Source: Bacteroides sp. (lineage in GTDB: Bacteria > Bacteroidota > Bacteroidia > Bacteroidales > Muribaculaceae). Taken from it: a stretch of DNA of 64,000 nucleotides. The translations under genes and the position numbers were made by a program. Every line of letters starts with the position of its first letter. The stretch's first letter is position 1. The stretch is from assembly GCA_014801815.1 (NCBI GenBank), contig JAAVDM010000026.1:1-64000 (forward strand), written 5' to 3'. This document shows positions 41,501-50,549 of this stretch, in pieces. Under the pieces are notes generated by a model. It saw only the letters and a list, made by a program, of their open reading frames with translations, was not told the DNA's origin and ran no database searches.

Positions 41501-43056
41501 GAGAACTCGTTTTCATCATTGTTGCTGTTGATCACAGTGAAGAGATCCACCTGCTCACGGATCGGCTCTATGGATACAGGCAGTTCAAGGGGAGTACCTA
41601 TTACAGTGGAAAGAGCTTCCGAAGGCTGTGACACATGACCGTTGGCTGTAGCTGTTACCGTAAATGCCACGCGACGCATGTCTCCCTCAGTATCGATAAC
41701 ATACCAGGATGTTTCGATCGGTTCCTCATTGATGCGCTCGCCGTTGGCATAGACATCGTATGTCATGAAGGTCATGTCGATATAACCGCCGTTGACTGAA
41801 GCCGAAGGTTTAGACCAATAGAGCAGTGAACCGTCAAGGCTAAGCTGTGAAGGCGGAATCGAGGTGTCATGACCGGCGTAGAACGTTCTCTTGGCTTTAG
41901 GGCCGGCCACACCGTATGTCTGTCCGAAGATTGCCAGTTCGTGCAGACCCTCGGCCACTGAGACCTGAGTCTTTACAGTTGCACCGGGTTCGGCAGAGTC
42001 ATTCCATACAGGCTCTCCGTCAACAGTGATAACCATCTCGATGTTGCCGGAAAGAGGTGTACCGTCGAAAGTTGACTCGGGAACTTTGAACGCAACCTCA
42101 CCCGAAAGTGACGGACCGTCAAACTCTACAGCTGTGAGTGTCGGTTCGGCAGGTGCGTTGTCAGCAGCATACTGGTCTGTACAGAAAACACCGGCGAACA
42201 TATATCCCTGCGGCAGAGGCTCACCGTCATAGACGTCGAATGAGCCGTCACCTACATTGATATAAGCTAACTGGTATACCTGTTCAGTATTATTTGGATA
42301 CATGGTGACAAAGCAGTGATCCTGCGGGCTGTACACCAGATGTTGTGATGTTGACTCCTGTGGAATTACAAAATCCTCGTAATCCTCGAATACCTTGACC
42401 TCATAACAAGAAGCTGTCTCACGGTCTACCATATACATGACGCCGTTGTTCTTGATACCGTACAGCTGTCCGTCGGCCGGATTGTATGCCAGCGAAGCCA
42501 TGAAATCACTGCCACCGTTACCTACGTTACCGATATGGCGTGTAGTCCAGTCAGCAGGATTAATTTCAATAAGCTGATTGAAGCCGAATGTAACAAGGTC
42601 GACAGCCAGACCGTAGAACATATCACGGTCGTTATCGTAGGTCAGAGCGTAACAGAAACCGAAATCCTCGACTGTAAAGTTGATATTGTCAAGGCGACGT
42701 CCGGCAGTGGTGTCAAATACCTTCCAGAATACTGAAAGGTCACCTGTAACCATGTTCTGAGAGAAGTCAGGTATATAAAGTATATCACCGCGCATAGCGC
42801 CATCCTGCAGCTGGGGTTCCATATTAATAAAATCCATGCTGCTGAAAGTGGAGGTGACAGTGCCGTCGGTCAGATTTATCGGACCGAAACAACCGATATA
42901 GCCCTGATCCGAAAGACCGGTAGAGTATAGAGCGTATACATGCCCTGCCGGTGAATCAGCTGACTTAGCCGGTACTCCGGCGGCGGCCGGAGTCTGTGTG
43001 CTCCAGGCCGCCGCTGCGATAGCGGCACCACCCATCAAACTAAATATTAGTCTCAT
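38590..43056 (-). CDS. Giant secreted multidomain protein (paralogue 1)
   Basis: A 1488-aa protein with signal peptide. The N-terminal about 300 residues look like a beta-propeller-type repeat domain (GHVYALYSTGLSDQGYIG; LAYNPADGQLYGIKNNGVMY). Then come fibronectin III-like modules (LSLDGSLLYWSKP…; FTLTWEAPEQGEHGAYVDTD), jelly-roll domains, a CARDB-like module and a choice-of-anchor J/cleaved-adhesin-like domain near 1180-1370 (SSDWLISPRVEGGTTVSFWF). The C-terminus (VYTADGKLHSLTACPDGTAT … GIYMVKAGKTVAKVRVL) resembles a type IX secretion sorting domain. It is the second gene of a pair with the 43112 gene, 55 nt apart, with the same domain order. Function is unknown; an extracellular adhesin or a protein that binds host or diet polymers is plausible. 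Confidence 0.7.
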   Translation of the reverse strand: MRLIFSLMGGAAIAAAAWSTQTPAAAGVPAKSADSPAGHVYALYSTGLSDQGYIGCFGPINLTDGTVTSTFSSMDFINMEPQLQDGAMRGDILYIPDFSQNMVTGDLSVFWKVFDTTAGRRLDNINFTVEDFGFCYALTYDNDRDMFYGLAVDLVTFGFNQLIEINPADWTTRHIGNVGNGGSDFMASLAYNPADGQLYGIKNNGVMYMVDRETASCYEVKVFEDYEDFVIPQESTSQHLVYSPQDHCFVTMYPNNTEQVYQLAYINVGDGSFDVYDGEPLPQGYMFAGVFCTDQYAADNAPAEPTLTAVEFDGPSLSGEVAFKVPESTFDGTPLSGNIEMVITVDGEPVWNDSAEPGATVKTQVSVAEGLHELAIFGQTYGVAGPKAKRTFYAGHDTSIPPSQLSLDGSLLYWSKPSASVNGGYIDMTFMTYDVYANGERINEEPIETSWYVIDTEGDMRRVAFTVTATANGHVSQPSEALSTVIGTPLELPVSIEPIREQVDLFTVINSNNDENEFSYYEKDGKSYIAVGSVQYYQSPDDWFFLPAIKLDDVDARYSISFDYSNYFGVADHNDDLEIYIGTYPVPESMSTRIYNHAERQTPEDTTVTADFGITQPGAYYIGFHSSTSGAYRYRGVKMRNFHIALDEASSALAPGETNDLTVFAAPLGELKATASFTAPLKAINGTALDMDETVTFVLSCGTNSVQAEAKPGERVIMEIEVPESGMQNFFLTPSTASQGKGVAQLAKAYVGIDVPVYPINVQLSASSDNKTFTLTWEAPEQGEHGAYVDTDNLVYKIYLYSANNNTLLGTTSECTYDVTYTGSSQQIYRLGVLASNEMGQSLLSPYIQDIIGPALPIPLSERFNSTGFDYTPWQNNGEGEFGNCLWNSVSSMDGIGIGNPVISLGALDCYNLVSGPGMGELISPKMSTEDVNEAIVRIRHWQYAHAASMQLWGRTSEATDYVMIADLTPGSAQKWVDWNVELPESFMNQGWIQFRLRAILADYSDAHCLVESFEVLRDVEHDFSMQSLTGPESTVVGDDAVFAVKIVNSGLEIGTTSIVVDLLGDGNVIASETVNVGRTDAGRSFERNFTFPMLVEYLAYNDLQVRASIVADDDEIEHNNTAALSFTLADNVLPIVEDLNASDAVGNGVELTWSRPNAVYGETEGFENMPSHRNTGTIGRWRNVDRDGGVPFTINGLSWVGNTDLGAWIVFDAEAMGTMNDARLCPHSGKQFVMARSLAYEDGEEPVQSSDWLISPRVEGGTTVSFWFGTIDSTYPETIAIWVSETDDDINSFTMQQPFTKSGSESWEQVQFTLPQNARYFAFEYRSWGAFAAMIDDVEFTPAELSEWDIDSYRVYVTNGENPRTLVADKVTDTRYNHIDASTEEGAVYHVTTVVTDAEGNLYEGPLSNAAFVDGSSVAEINSNLRIAGGRGNIYVIGATADNIAVYTADGKLHSLTACPDGTATIPAEPGIYMVKAGKTVAKVRVL

Positions 43057-43111
43057 GTGTATTGTGGTTTAAGTATTATTGTCGGAATATCGCGTGCACA
43101 CGCGATATTTA

Positions 43112-46100
43112 TCATTTCACCATTACTTTGGCAAAAGCGTTACCGCCCTTGACAATATAGACACCTGTCTCACATGGTATACTCTGACGATCGGAAGTGA
43201 TGTGTACATACTGCATCAGTTTGCCGTCAGCCGCATATATGGCGAGTGCCTGACCGTCGAGTCCTTCGGCTATTATCGCGCCGGTAGAACCGTAGACACC
43301 TTCGAGAGTTCTGATATCATCAACGAATGAACTGCCGATAGTGACTGTGTTTGAACGCGGACCGTCTTTGCGGAAATCGTTGTTGAGTACTGTGGTGAGG
43401 ACGTTGTACGAAGCTGAACCGTCAGCGGGAGTACTGTCATTCCATGATGTGCTCTGTACGTCTTCCGCTATTGTCTGCTGTACACCGTCAACAGTGCGAA
43501 GCACCTTGTAGCCGGCTACCTCCCAGCTGAACAGACGGGCCGGAGTGTAGACGATATCATCTATCATGGCGCCGAATGAGTCGAAGCTTGCGTAACGCAG
43601 TGCGAAGTAGCGAGCTTCGGCGGGCAGCGTGAAGTTAACGAATTCCCAACCCTCGTCACCGCTCTTGGAGAATGTGCGCAGACGTTTGAACGAACCGTTT
43701 GTATTCGAAGTCTGTACCGAACCGTCCTCATCGGGGCTTACGGGTACATAGGGGTCAAATTCGGGTTCTGTAGCGCTCCACCATACCTCGACATATTCGG
43801 TGTAGTCAGTGCTGATAGAACCAAGCCAGAATGTTACCTCTGTGCCACCGGCTACTTCAGGAGAGACGAGCCAGTCAGAAGCCTGAACCATACCATCGCC
43901 GCTTTCCTCATCATATTCACAGCTGCGGGCCATGAGGTACTGACTTCCCGAGTGGGGTGCCAGACGGGCATCGCTCATGATGTTGAGGGACTGTGCGTCG
44001 ATAACCATCCATGCAGACGGCTGACGGTTGTTGGGCCATTCAAGACCGTTCACCAGCCAGCAGGTACGGCCATCGAAGTCAATGTTACGCCACTGACCGA
44101 TGTAATCCGCAAGTATGAAAGGCTCGGCCATTTCGAAACCGTCCTCACCGCCGAATGTCAGGTCGGGTTCGCTCCATGTGAGAGCCACAGTGCCGTCTAC
44201 GTTACGCTCGGCTGCAAGGTCGGTCACTACCGGAGCCTCATGAGCCTTGATTTCGAGACGTACGGAAAGGGTATTGTTCTCAAGCACTTCGTCCTCGTCA
44301 GCCTCTACAGTGGCAGTCACTGTCAGCGGAGCGTTAGCGAGATATTCAGCCTCGACATTGAACATTACATTTTTCAGATACTCGCGGTTGCTCTGCAGGC
44401 GGCGTATATCATCGGTCTCTGACAGGAGCACATTGCCGGTAGCATCGGTAACAGTGGTGGTAAGCGTACCGCTCATAACCTCCATACCGGCGTTGAGAAC
44501 ACGTACCTGGAAGTTGACATCGTCGCCTACTGTAGCCTCGGTGACACCGCTTATGGAAGCCACTTTCAGGTCATTCTCCACATTCTGAAGAAGTTCATAT
44601 CCGTCGATGAAACCGTATTCTTTAAGTTCGGTAGAAAGGTCTGCACGAACTCTGAATTCAACCCATGGAGCCTCTTCGAAACCGTCGGACAGAACAACTA
44701 TATCTTCTCTCCATACACCGCGCTCGGGATATTCCGGCTCGATATCAGCTATTTTCACAGCTTCTTCGGCACCGTAGCGACGTGCCCACAGAGAGTAGGC
44801 AGGAGTGTACTTCCAGTCAAGCCAACGCAGTTTGAAGCCGGTCTTTTGCGAAGCTGAGGTTGTGACTTTGGGCAGCAGAATTTCAGCCTTGGTGGGAACA
44901 CTGCCGGTGTTGAATACTACCAGACCTCCACCGTTGAAATCGGTAGCCACACCTGTACCCATATTCAGTACCGAGGCTATTGACTCTACAGAAGAGTTGA
45001 TGAACTCTCCCGACATGGTATGGGTGACGGGATTGTAAGCAAAGCCATTTGAATTGAAATTCTCTACCAGAGGTATGGGGTTGGGAGTACCGAGAGTTTC
45101 GCGGGTGAACAGAGAATAACGTGATTCACCTATTTCGTTAACAGCGGCGGGGCCGATGTAGTACTGATGCTGAGGAGTGGTGGGTACTGTGTACGAGAAC
45201 GAACATTCGTGTGTGGTACCTACCTGATTGTATGATACACCCTCTACTACGTAGATACGGTATTCAAGATTGTCGACATCTACATAGCCGCCGTTTTCGC
45301 CGATAGGTTCGGGCTTATCCCATGTCATTGTGATGGTCATGTTGTCAGCCGAAGTCGAATATCTGATGTTGCGGGGTGCCAGCGGACGGTCTATACCTAC
45401 ATACAGACTTTGACTGGTGGATATACCTTCGCCTTTGGAGTTGGCTCCTATTACAGAGATTGTATTATAGCCCGAGGCAGGAACATCTACCGATACCTCA
45501 CCGGTAGTACCGGGAAGCAGTTCGAGTGTTGATTTAGCATCGCCGCAGCTGACGGTATAGGTTATGGTATCGGCTGCATCAAGAGCATTGCCTACGAGGT
45601 CAAGTGTCGGAGCTGTTATGGTGATATCAGCTTTGAGTGCCCCTGAGGGAGCGGCTTTTGCACTTATCTGAGGCATAGCGGGTGCCTGCGAAGAATAACC
45701 TTCGAGCGATTCGATATGGAAATCGCTTAACTTTACACCGTAACCGTTGCGTGAGGTGCAGTGGAAACCCACATAATAATCACCGGCCTCCGGCAGAGCG
45801 AAACGGCGGCTTATTGTGATGGGAGTTGGTTCGTAGAGGTTCTGACCGCTGTAGAGCAGCTGTGTCATGGCTTGTGGGTCAGCGGCACGGCCGATGTAGA
45901 CACTCAGATTCTCGGAAGCCTCATAGAATGAGAAGTTACTGTATGAGAAGCTGATGTTGTACAGATTTTCAGGCTTGTCGAAAGCCAGCAGCGGCAGGAA
46001 CAGCCAGTCGTCAGCCGATGAAGTGCGGGTGAGGTCGATACCTAAATAGTAATCGCCCGAGTCCATATTGCGTCCGTAACCGAAGGTTACACCGTCACCG

Positions 46101-47812
46101 TTGACATCAAGCGACTGGAAGAGGTTGAATTCCTCCTGTGTCGGTACCATCTCGAAAGGCAGTGTCATAGCGTTGCCGAGCAGCAGGCTGAGTACGGCAG
46201 GCTCTGAGGTGTGTCCGTTGGCAGAAGCTGTAACACTGATGCTCAAACGGCTGAGGTCACGGTCTGTCGCAAGAGGGAACATGGAATCTGTCAGCGGTGC
46301 GTCGTTGAGTTTGACACCGTTTTCAAATACATCGTAAGTCACAGCTGCCGTGTCAACGTAACCATTGTTGACACCCTTGTCACTGACAGGCTCCCATGAC
46401 AGCACTCCGTTTTCGACTTTGAGCATGGTTGGTGCGGTTGGTGTGTCATTACCAAGGCAGAATGAGGTCTTACGCATGGGACTTGCTTTGTCGCCTATGC
46501 TTGCAGTCAGGGCGCTCTCATGGACACCTTCGCTGCCTTCATAAGTGAAAGTACGACTCTCGCCGGCAGCCATATCGGCTTCGAAGACGGCTTTGCCGTC
46601 AATCTCGAATACTATATGCACATCGCCCTGTTCTATAGGCAGACGTCCGTAAGTAAGTTCGGGAGCTGTGACAGTGATGCTGCCACTGAGTGAAGCACCC
46701 GCGAAGTTGAACACTGCCTCGGCTGGCATGGCCGGTGCCTCAAGTTCGGCATACGGGTCGGTGCAGCACATCAGTGACAGATACGGATTGTTCGGGTAAA
46801 GCGCAGGACTCTCGGTGACGCTGTATGTTTCGTCATCGATGAAAAGTAGTTTTATAGACTCCGTGAATTCATCGGGATAGAAAGCTACGAACGAACGGTC
46901 GAGCGGACTGTAAGTCATCGCTGTGGCTGTCTGGTAGCGCACAAGTTCGTAGTCCTCATCGACAGTGCCCATCTCTATCAGAGAGTCTGTAGCTTCGTCA
47001 ATGGTGTACACCTGGTTAGCCTCGTCAAATACGTAAACCTGAGTATCTGCCGGGTTATATACTATCGAACCGAAGAATTTACTGCGTGCCAGCAGACCGT
47101 GCGACTGTATTGCGAAATTGTTCTTAGGGTCTATTGTAGCGTAAAGTCCGAATGAATAAGTTGACTGGTCGAGCGAAAGAACATAGAATATATCCTTGTC
47201 CGGATTGTATGTCATGCTGTAGGCATAGGCGGCATATTCCTCACCGAAGTAAAGAGGTGTCAGTTCATCGCCGGTTGCAAGGTCGACACGACGCCAGACA
47301 ATGTTTTCCACCTGTGCGCCGTCAACGATAGAAGTGAGAATGTCGGCTATATAGAGTATACCGTCACGTATGGCACCGCCCTGTATGTCGAAGTCCTGAG
47401 AATTAGCGAGGAAAGAACCGCTGAATATATTCACCACCTGGCCCGAAGCCGGGTTAATCTCACCCCAGTAGGACTGTGAAGAGGACTGTATGCCTTGGAA
47501 TGATGCTACTACACCATAGAGTGAGCCGCGTGGCTCGGCTGCCGGAAGACCCATAGGAGCTTTTTTTGCGTGACGAACACGCATCAGACCGGACTCCGGG
47601 CTGCCCTTTATGTTTGAAAGCTGAGTAACTCCCGAAGCGGCACGTATTCGCTGCGGCAGTGTGTGGAGAGGGCGTCCCGGCACTTCGGAGCTTACCGAAG
47701 TCACGGGAGAGGAGGTGGCGGTACGCGTATATGCCTGCGCCTCAGTCGCCGGGACCGCACACAATAGTGCGCTGCCTATACTCCAGCCCACGAAAGTAAA
47801 AAATTGTCTCAT
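43112..47812 (-). CDS. Giant secreted multidomain protein (paralogue 2)
   Basis: A 1566-aa paralogue of the 38590 product: signal peptide, propeller-like N-terminal region (IVYNPADTQVYVFDEANQVY), fibronectin III-like modules (NMTITMTWDKPEPIGENGGY), CARDB-like module, an anchor-J domain near 1290-1440 (ASDWLVSPEVAGGTEVTFWL) with a Ser/Asn-rich insertion (PDEDGSVQTSNTNGSFKRL) absent from the paralogue, and a C-terminal sorting-like tail (GVYIVKGGNAFAKVMVK). It is the promoter-proximal gene of the pair; a near-consensus promoter sits 124 nt upstream. The two genes clearly arose by tandem duplication. No catalytic residues were recognised, so a structural or adhesive surface role is suggested, not shown. 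Confidence 0.7.
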   Translation of the reverse strand: MRQFFTFVGWSIGSALLCAVPATEAQAYTRTATSSPVTSVSSEVPGRPLHTLPQRIRAASGVTQLSNIKGSPESGLMRVRHAKKAPMGLPAAEPRGSLYGVVASFQGIQSSSQSYWGEINPASGQVVNIFSGSFLANSQDFDIQGGAIRDGILYIADILTSIVDGAQVENIVWRRVDLATGDELTPLYFGEEYAAYAYSMTYNPDKDIFYVLSLDQSTYSFGLYATIDPKNNFAIQSHGLLARSKFFGSIVYNPADTQVYVFDEANQVYTIDEATDSLIEMGTVDEDYELVRYQTATAMTYSPLDRSFVAFYPDEFTESIKLLFIDDETYSVTESPALYPNNPYLSLMCCTDPYAELEAPAMPAEAVFNFAGASLSGSITVTAPELTYGRLPIEQGDVHIVFEIDGKAVFEADMAAGESRTFTYEGSEGVHESALTASIGDKASPMRKTSFCLGNDTPTAPTMLKVENGVLSWEPVSDKGVNNGYVDTAAVTYDVFENGVKLNDAPLTDSMFPLATDRDLSRLSISVTASANGHTSEPAVLSLLLGNAMTLPFEMVPTQEEFNLFQSLDVNGDGVTFGYGRNMDSGDYYLGIDLTRTSSADDWLFLPLLAFDKPENLYNISFSYSNFSFYEASENLSVYIGRAADPQAMTQLLYSGQNLYEPTPITISRRFALPEAGDYYVGFHCTSRNGYGVKLSDFHIESLEGYSSQAPAMPQISAKAAPSGALKADITITAPTLDLVGNALDAADTITYTVSCGDAKSTLELLPGTTGEVSVDVPASGYNTISVIGANSKGEGISTSQSLYVGIDRPLAPRNIRYSTSADNMTITMTWDKPEPIGENGGYVDVDNLEYRIYVVEGVSYNQVGTTHECSFSYTVPTTPQHQYYIGPAAVNEIGESRYSLFTRETLGTPNPIPLVENFNSNGFAYNPVTHTMSGEFINSSVESIASVLNMGTGVATDFNGGGLVVFNTGSVPTKAEILLPKVTTSASQKTGFKLRWLDWKYTPAYSLWARRYGAEEAVKIADIEPEYPERGVWREDIVVLSDGFEEAPWVEFRVRADLSTELKEYGFIDGYELLQNVENDLKVASISGVTEATVGDDVNFQVRVLNAGMEVMSGTLTTTVTDATGNVLLSETDDIRRLQSNREYLKNVMFNVEAEYLANAPLTVTATVEADEDEVLENNTLSVRLEIKAHEAPVVTDLAAERNVDGTVALTWSEPDLTFGGEDGFEMAEPFILADYIGQWRNIDFDGRTCWLVNGLEWPNNRQPSAWMVIDAQSLNIMSDARLAPHSGSQYLMARSCEYDEESGDGMVQASDWLVSPEVAGGTEVTFWLGSISTDYTEYVEVWWSATEPEFDPYVPVSPDEDGSVQTSNTNGSFKRLRTFSKSGDEGWEFVNFTLPAEARYFALRYASFDSFGAMIDDIVYTPARLFSWEVAGYKVLRTVDGVQQTIAEDVQSTSWNDSTPADGSASYNVLTTVLNNDFRKDGPRSNTVTIGSSFVDDIRTLEGVYGSTGAIIAEGLDGQALAIYAADGKLMQYVHITSDRQSIPCETGVYIVKGGNAFAKVMVK

Positions 47813-47935
47813 GAGATAAAGAAAAAGAAGTTTTTTAGAGAATGACTTTGTCTATGAAGTCATCTGGTTGAAGATAATGGTAAACAAAAGTATGCGGGTT
47901 AGTCCATAATGGAGTCTGCGAAACACACCTTTGTG

Positions 47936-47967
47936 CAAAGGTAGGTAAAATATAGGTATATTGCAAA
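47936..47967 (-). promoter_or_regulatory. Promoter of the giant secreted protein pair; 47813-48174 otherwise empty
   Basis: On the minus strand: -33 TTTG (47964-47967), 20-nt spacer, -7 TACCTTTG (47936-47943), a full consensus match. The leader is about 115-120 nt. The 362-nt region between divergent genes contains only this promoter, the MATE promoter near 48129 and no ORF. Confidence 0.7.
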
Positions 47968-48128
47968 CAATAAATATGTTAATGATGCGGTTTTAACACG
48001 TTTTAATATTATCTGTTATTAAGTCAGCTTGTTGTGCTGACTATCATTTAGCTGTGCCGCATAACTGTCGGCGGGAACAATATTGTCGAAAGACGCGCAG
48101 AAAGAATGGTTATGTGGAGCGGAATGTG

Positions 48129-48136
48129 TAATTTTG
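48129..48136 (+). promoter_or_regulatory. -7 element for the MATE gene
   Basis: TAATTTTG matches TAnnTTTG, 38 nt before the ATG at 48175. No good TTTG at -33. Confidence 0.45.
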
Positions 48137-48174
48137 CATTCTGAAACGATACACACATCTTCTACACAGCCGAT

Positions 48175-49584
48175 ATGTCACGTTCATCAAAGGTTGCACA
48201 TATAGCGCATGGCGCCAGCATCTGGAACACTTATAAACAGGCCTATGCAGGGTTACTCCGTCTCGGGTTGCCGGTACTGGTGACTCAGGTCGGTATCATC
48301 GTGGTCAGCTTCGCTGACACCATGATGGTTGGTGCCTACGGTCTTGACGAACTTGCGGCTGCAGCGTTTGTCAACAGTTTCTTTATGGTCGCTATTGTGA
48401 TGCAGTTCGGCTTTGCCGGAGGTATCACACCGCTTATCGGTGCGCTATACAGCAAGGGCAGACGTCATGAGGCGGGGCGCACGTTGCGCGCCGGTCTGCA
48501 GGTCAACACTATGGTGTCGGTATTTTTCATGGCTCTGATGGGTACGCTCTATTTCTTTCTTGATTGTTTCGGACAGCCGGAGGAACTGCTGCCGCTGATA
48601 CGTCCTTACTATCTGGTCATACTCGGTTCGCTGCTGCCTATGGCCATATTCAACTGCTGTCAGCAGACGGCCAACGGTACTACCGATACCGCAATGCCGA
48701 TGTGGTTGATATTGGGAGCCAATATATTTAATATCATAGGTAATTATACCCTGATATTCGGACATTTCGGTTGCCCGCGTCTTGGTTTGATAGGTGCAGG
48801 TCTCTCGACTCTTACGGCACGTACAGGTGCCTGTATAGGTATACTGCTATGCTTCAGCCGCAGACGTCGTTACCGTGAGTACTGGCGTGGTGTCCTTGAC
48901 TCCTCGCCGGGTGTGAGCGCCCTGCGCCGCGAAGTGTGGGTGACATCTTATCCGGTTGCCATACAGAGTGGTGTCGAATGTGCCTTGTGGACTCTCGGCG
49001 CTGTGGTGTCGGGGTGGTTCGGTAAGGTACAGTTAGCCGCTTATCAGGTAGTCAATACTATAGCTCAGTTAGGCTTTATGATATACCTGAGTGTAGGTAC
49101 AGCCACTTCAATCAGGGTAGCCAACTGCACAGGTGTGCGCGATGTGACAGGTATAAGACGTACAGCTGCCGCCGGTCTGCATCTCAATCTGTTGCTCGGC
49201 ACGCTGGCTTCGGTGGTGTTTCTTGTATGGACACGGCCTCTGATACATCTGTTCAGTCCTGATGAACCCGTGATACTTGCTGCTATGTCACTCATAGTGC
49301 CGCTTGTGCTCTACCAATACGGAGATGCTATTCAGATAACTTACGCAAATGCCCTGCGTGGCACGAGTGAGGTGCGTCCGTTGCTGTGGGTAGCCGTAGT
49401 CAGTTATCTCGTCATTGGTGCGCCGCTGATGCTGCTGATGGCCGTGACAGCAGGTATGGGTACAATAGGAGTGTATTACAGTTTTTCGGGAGCGCTGATT
49501 TCAGCTTCGCTGTTGCTGTGGTGTTCCTTTTCGCGTGTGTGCAGACGCAAGCAGAAAGTCTGGGAAGTCGCCGCAGATGCCTGA
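48175..49584 (+). CDS. MATE family efflux transporter
   Basis: A 469-aa polytopic membrane protein with about 12 segments. MATE hallmarks are LGLPVLVTQVGIIVVSFADT, MMVGAYGLDELAAAAFVNSF and the C-terminal-half equivalent QLAAYQVVNTIAQLGFMIYL. It is only distantly similar to the MATE protein at 1991 and belongs to a different subgroup (NorM/DinF-like ordering). Antiporter for drugs or metabolites, substrate unknown. It is followed by a 12-bp hairpin and lies upstream of the parAB cluster, which has its own promoter. Confidence 0.9.
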   Translation: MSRSSKVAHIAHGASIWNTYKQAYAGLLRLGLPVLVTQVGIIVVSFADTMMVGAYGLDELAAAAFVNSFFMVAIVMQFGFAGGITPLIGALYSKGRRHEAGRTLRAGLQVNTMVSVFFMALMGTLYFFLDCFGQPEELLPLIRPYYLVILGSLLPMAIFNCCQQTANGTTDTAMPMWLILGANIFNIIGNYTLIFGHFGCPRLGLIGAGLSTLTARTGACIGILLCFSRRRRYREYWRGVLDSSPGVSALRREVWVTSYPVAIQSGVECALWTLGAVVSGWFGKVQLAAYQVVNTIAQLGFMIYLSVGTATSIRVANCTGVRDVTGIRRTAAAGLHLNLLLGTLASVVFLVWTRPLIHLFSPDEPVILAAMSLIVPLVLYQYGDAIQITYANALRGTSEVRPLLWVAVVSYLVIGAPLMLLMAVTAGMGTIGVYYSFSGALISASLLLWCSFSRVCRRKQKVWEVAADA

Positions 49585-49616
49585 AATAACTGGGAAAGAA
49601 AATAAGTTTTCGACAA

Positions 49617-49648
49617 TTCACACTATTTAAGATAAAAAATAGTGTGAA
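49617..49648 (+). terminator. Hairpin terminator after the MATE gene
   Basis: 12-bp perfect stem (49617-49628 with 49637-49648), 8-nt loop, A-rich after it on the plus strand. It separates the MATE gene from parA; the right arm lies where the parA -33 element would be expected. Confidence 0.5.
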
Positions 49649-49664
49649 AACGGGAGATAAAGAT

Positions 49665-49672
49665 TAGTTTTG
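49665..49672 (+). promoter_or_regulatory. -7 element for the parAB cluster
   Basis: TAGTTTTG matches TAnnTTTG, 43 nt before the parA ATG. The expected -33 position overlaps the preceding hairpin and has no TTTG. Confidence 0.5.
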
Positions 49673-49715
49673 CGAGTTAAAACCAAAGAGAGAGTATAAA
49701 GAGAGAATAACAAGC

Positions 49716-50486
49716 ATGGGTAAAATCATTGCAATAGCCAACCAGAAAGGCGGAGTGGGCAAAACCACGACAGCGTTCAACCTTGCCGCGTGTCTGGCCC
49801 TTGAAGGAAAAAAAGTGCTTCTTGTAGACGCCGACCCGCAGGCCAACGCCACCTCGGGACTCGGTGTTGATTCGAGCGAGGTAACCTCGACTGTCTACGA
49901 GTGTCTTGTTGACGGTGTGCCCGCCGCCGAGGCAGTGGTGCCCACGCAGATTGAGGGGCTCAGTCTGCTGTGTTCGCGTATTGACCTTGTAGGTGCCGAA
50001 GTGGAACTTATGAACAGTGACGACCGCGAGCGTACACTGTCGAAGGTGCTCGCTTCCGTCAAGGACGATTACGACTACATACTGATAGACTGCAGTCCTT
50101 CGTTGGGACTGATAACCATCAATGCCCTTACAGCTGCCGATTCGGTCATCATACCTGTGCAGGCCGAATACTTCGCTCTGGAGGGTATATCACAGCTTCT
50201 CAACACTATACGTATCATCAAGAGTCGTCTGCGTCCGTCACTGGAGATAGAGGGCTTCCTGCTGACCATGTACGATGCGCGCCTGCGTCTGGCCAACCAG
50301 ATATACGAAGAACTGAAAGGCCATTTCGATGATAATGTGTTCGACACTGTCATACCCCGCAATATCAAACTCAGCGAGAGTCCGAGTCACGGTGTGCCTG
50401 TAGTACTCTATGACCCTGACAGTCGCGGTTCGATAGCCTACGGCCAGCTGGCCCGTGAGATAATGGCCCGCAGCCGCCGCAAGTGA
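49716..50486 (+). CDS. parA: Chromosome partitioning ATPase ParA (Soj)
   Basis: A 256-aa cytoplasmic P-loop ATPase with deviant Walker A (ANQKGGVGKTTTAFNLA), Walker A' (LLVDADPQANATSG) and Walker B (YDYILIDCSPSLG), lacking an N-terminal HTH extension and so of the chromosomal Soj type. It forms an ATP-dependent DNA-bound gradient that moves ParB-parS complexes. It is immediately followed by parB (63 nt gap). Its GC content is higher than that of the accessory regions, in keeping with a core gene. Confidence 0.97.
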   Translation: MGKIIAIANQKGGVGKTTTAFNLAACLALEGKKVLLVDADPQANATSGLGVDSSEVTSTVYECLVDGVPAAEAVVPTQIEGLSLLCSRIDLVGAEVELMNSDDRERTLSKVLASVKDDYDYILIDCSPSLGLITINALTAADSVIIPVQAEYFALEGISQLLNTIRIIKSRLRPSLEIEGFLLTMYDARLRLANQIYEELKGHFDDNVFDTVIPRNIKLSESPSHGVPVVLYDPDSRGSIAYGQLAREIMARSRRK

Positions 50487-50549
50487 TACCCTCCGCCCCG
50501 GCGGAACAGTGATAGCATACAAACAGCCTGACACCCTGACCCAATAAAG

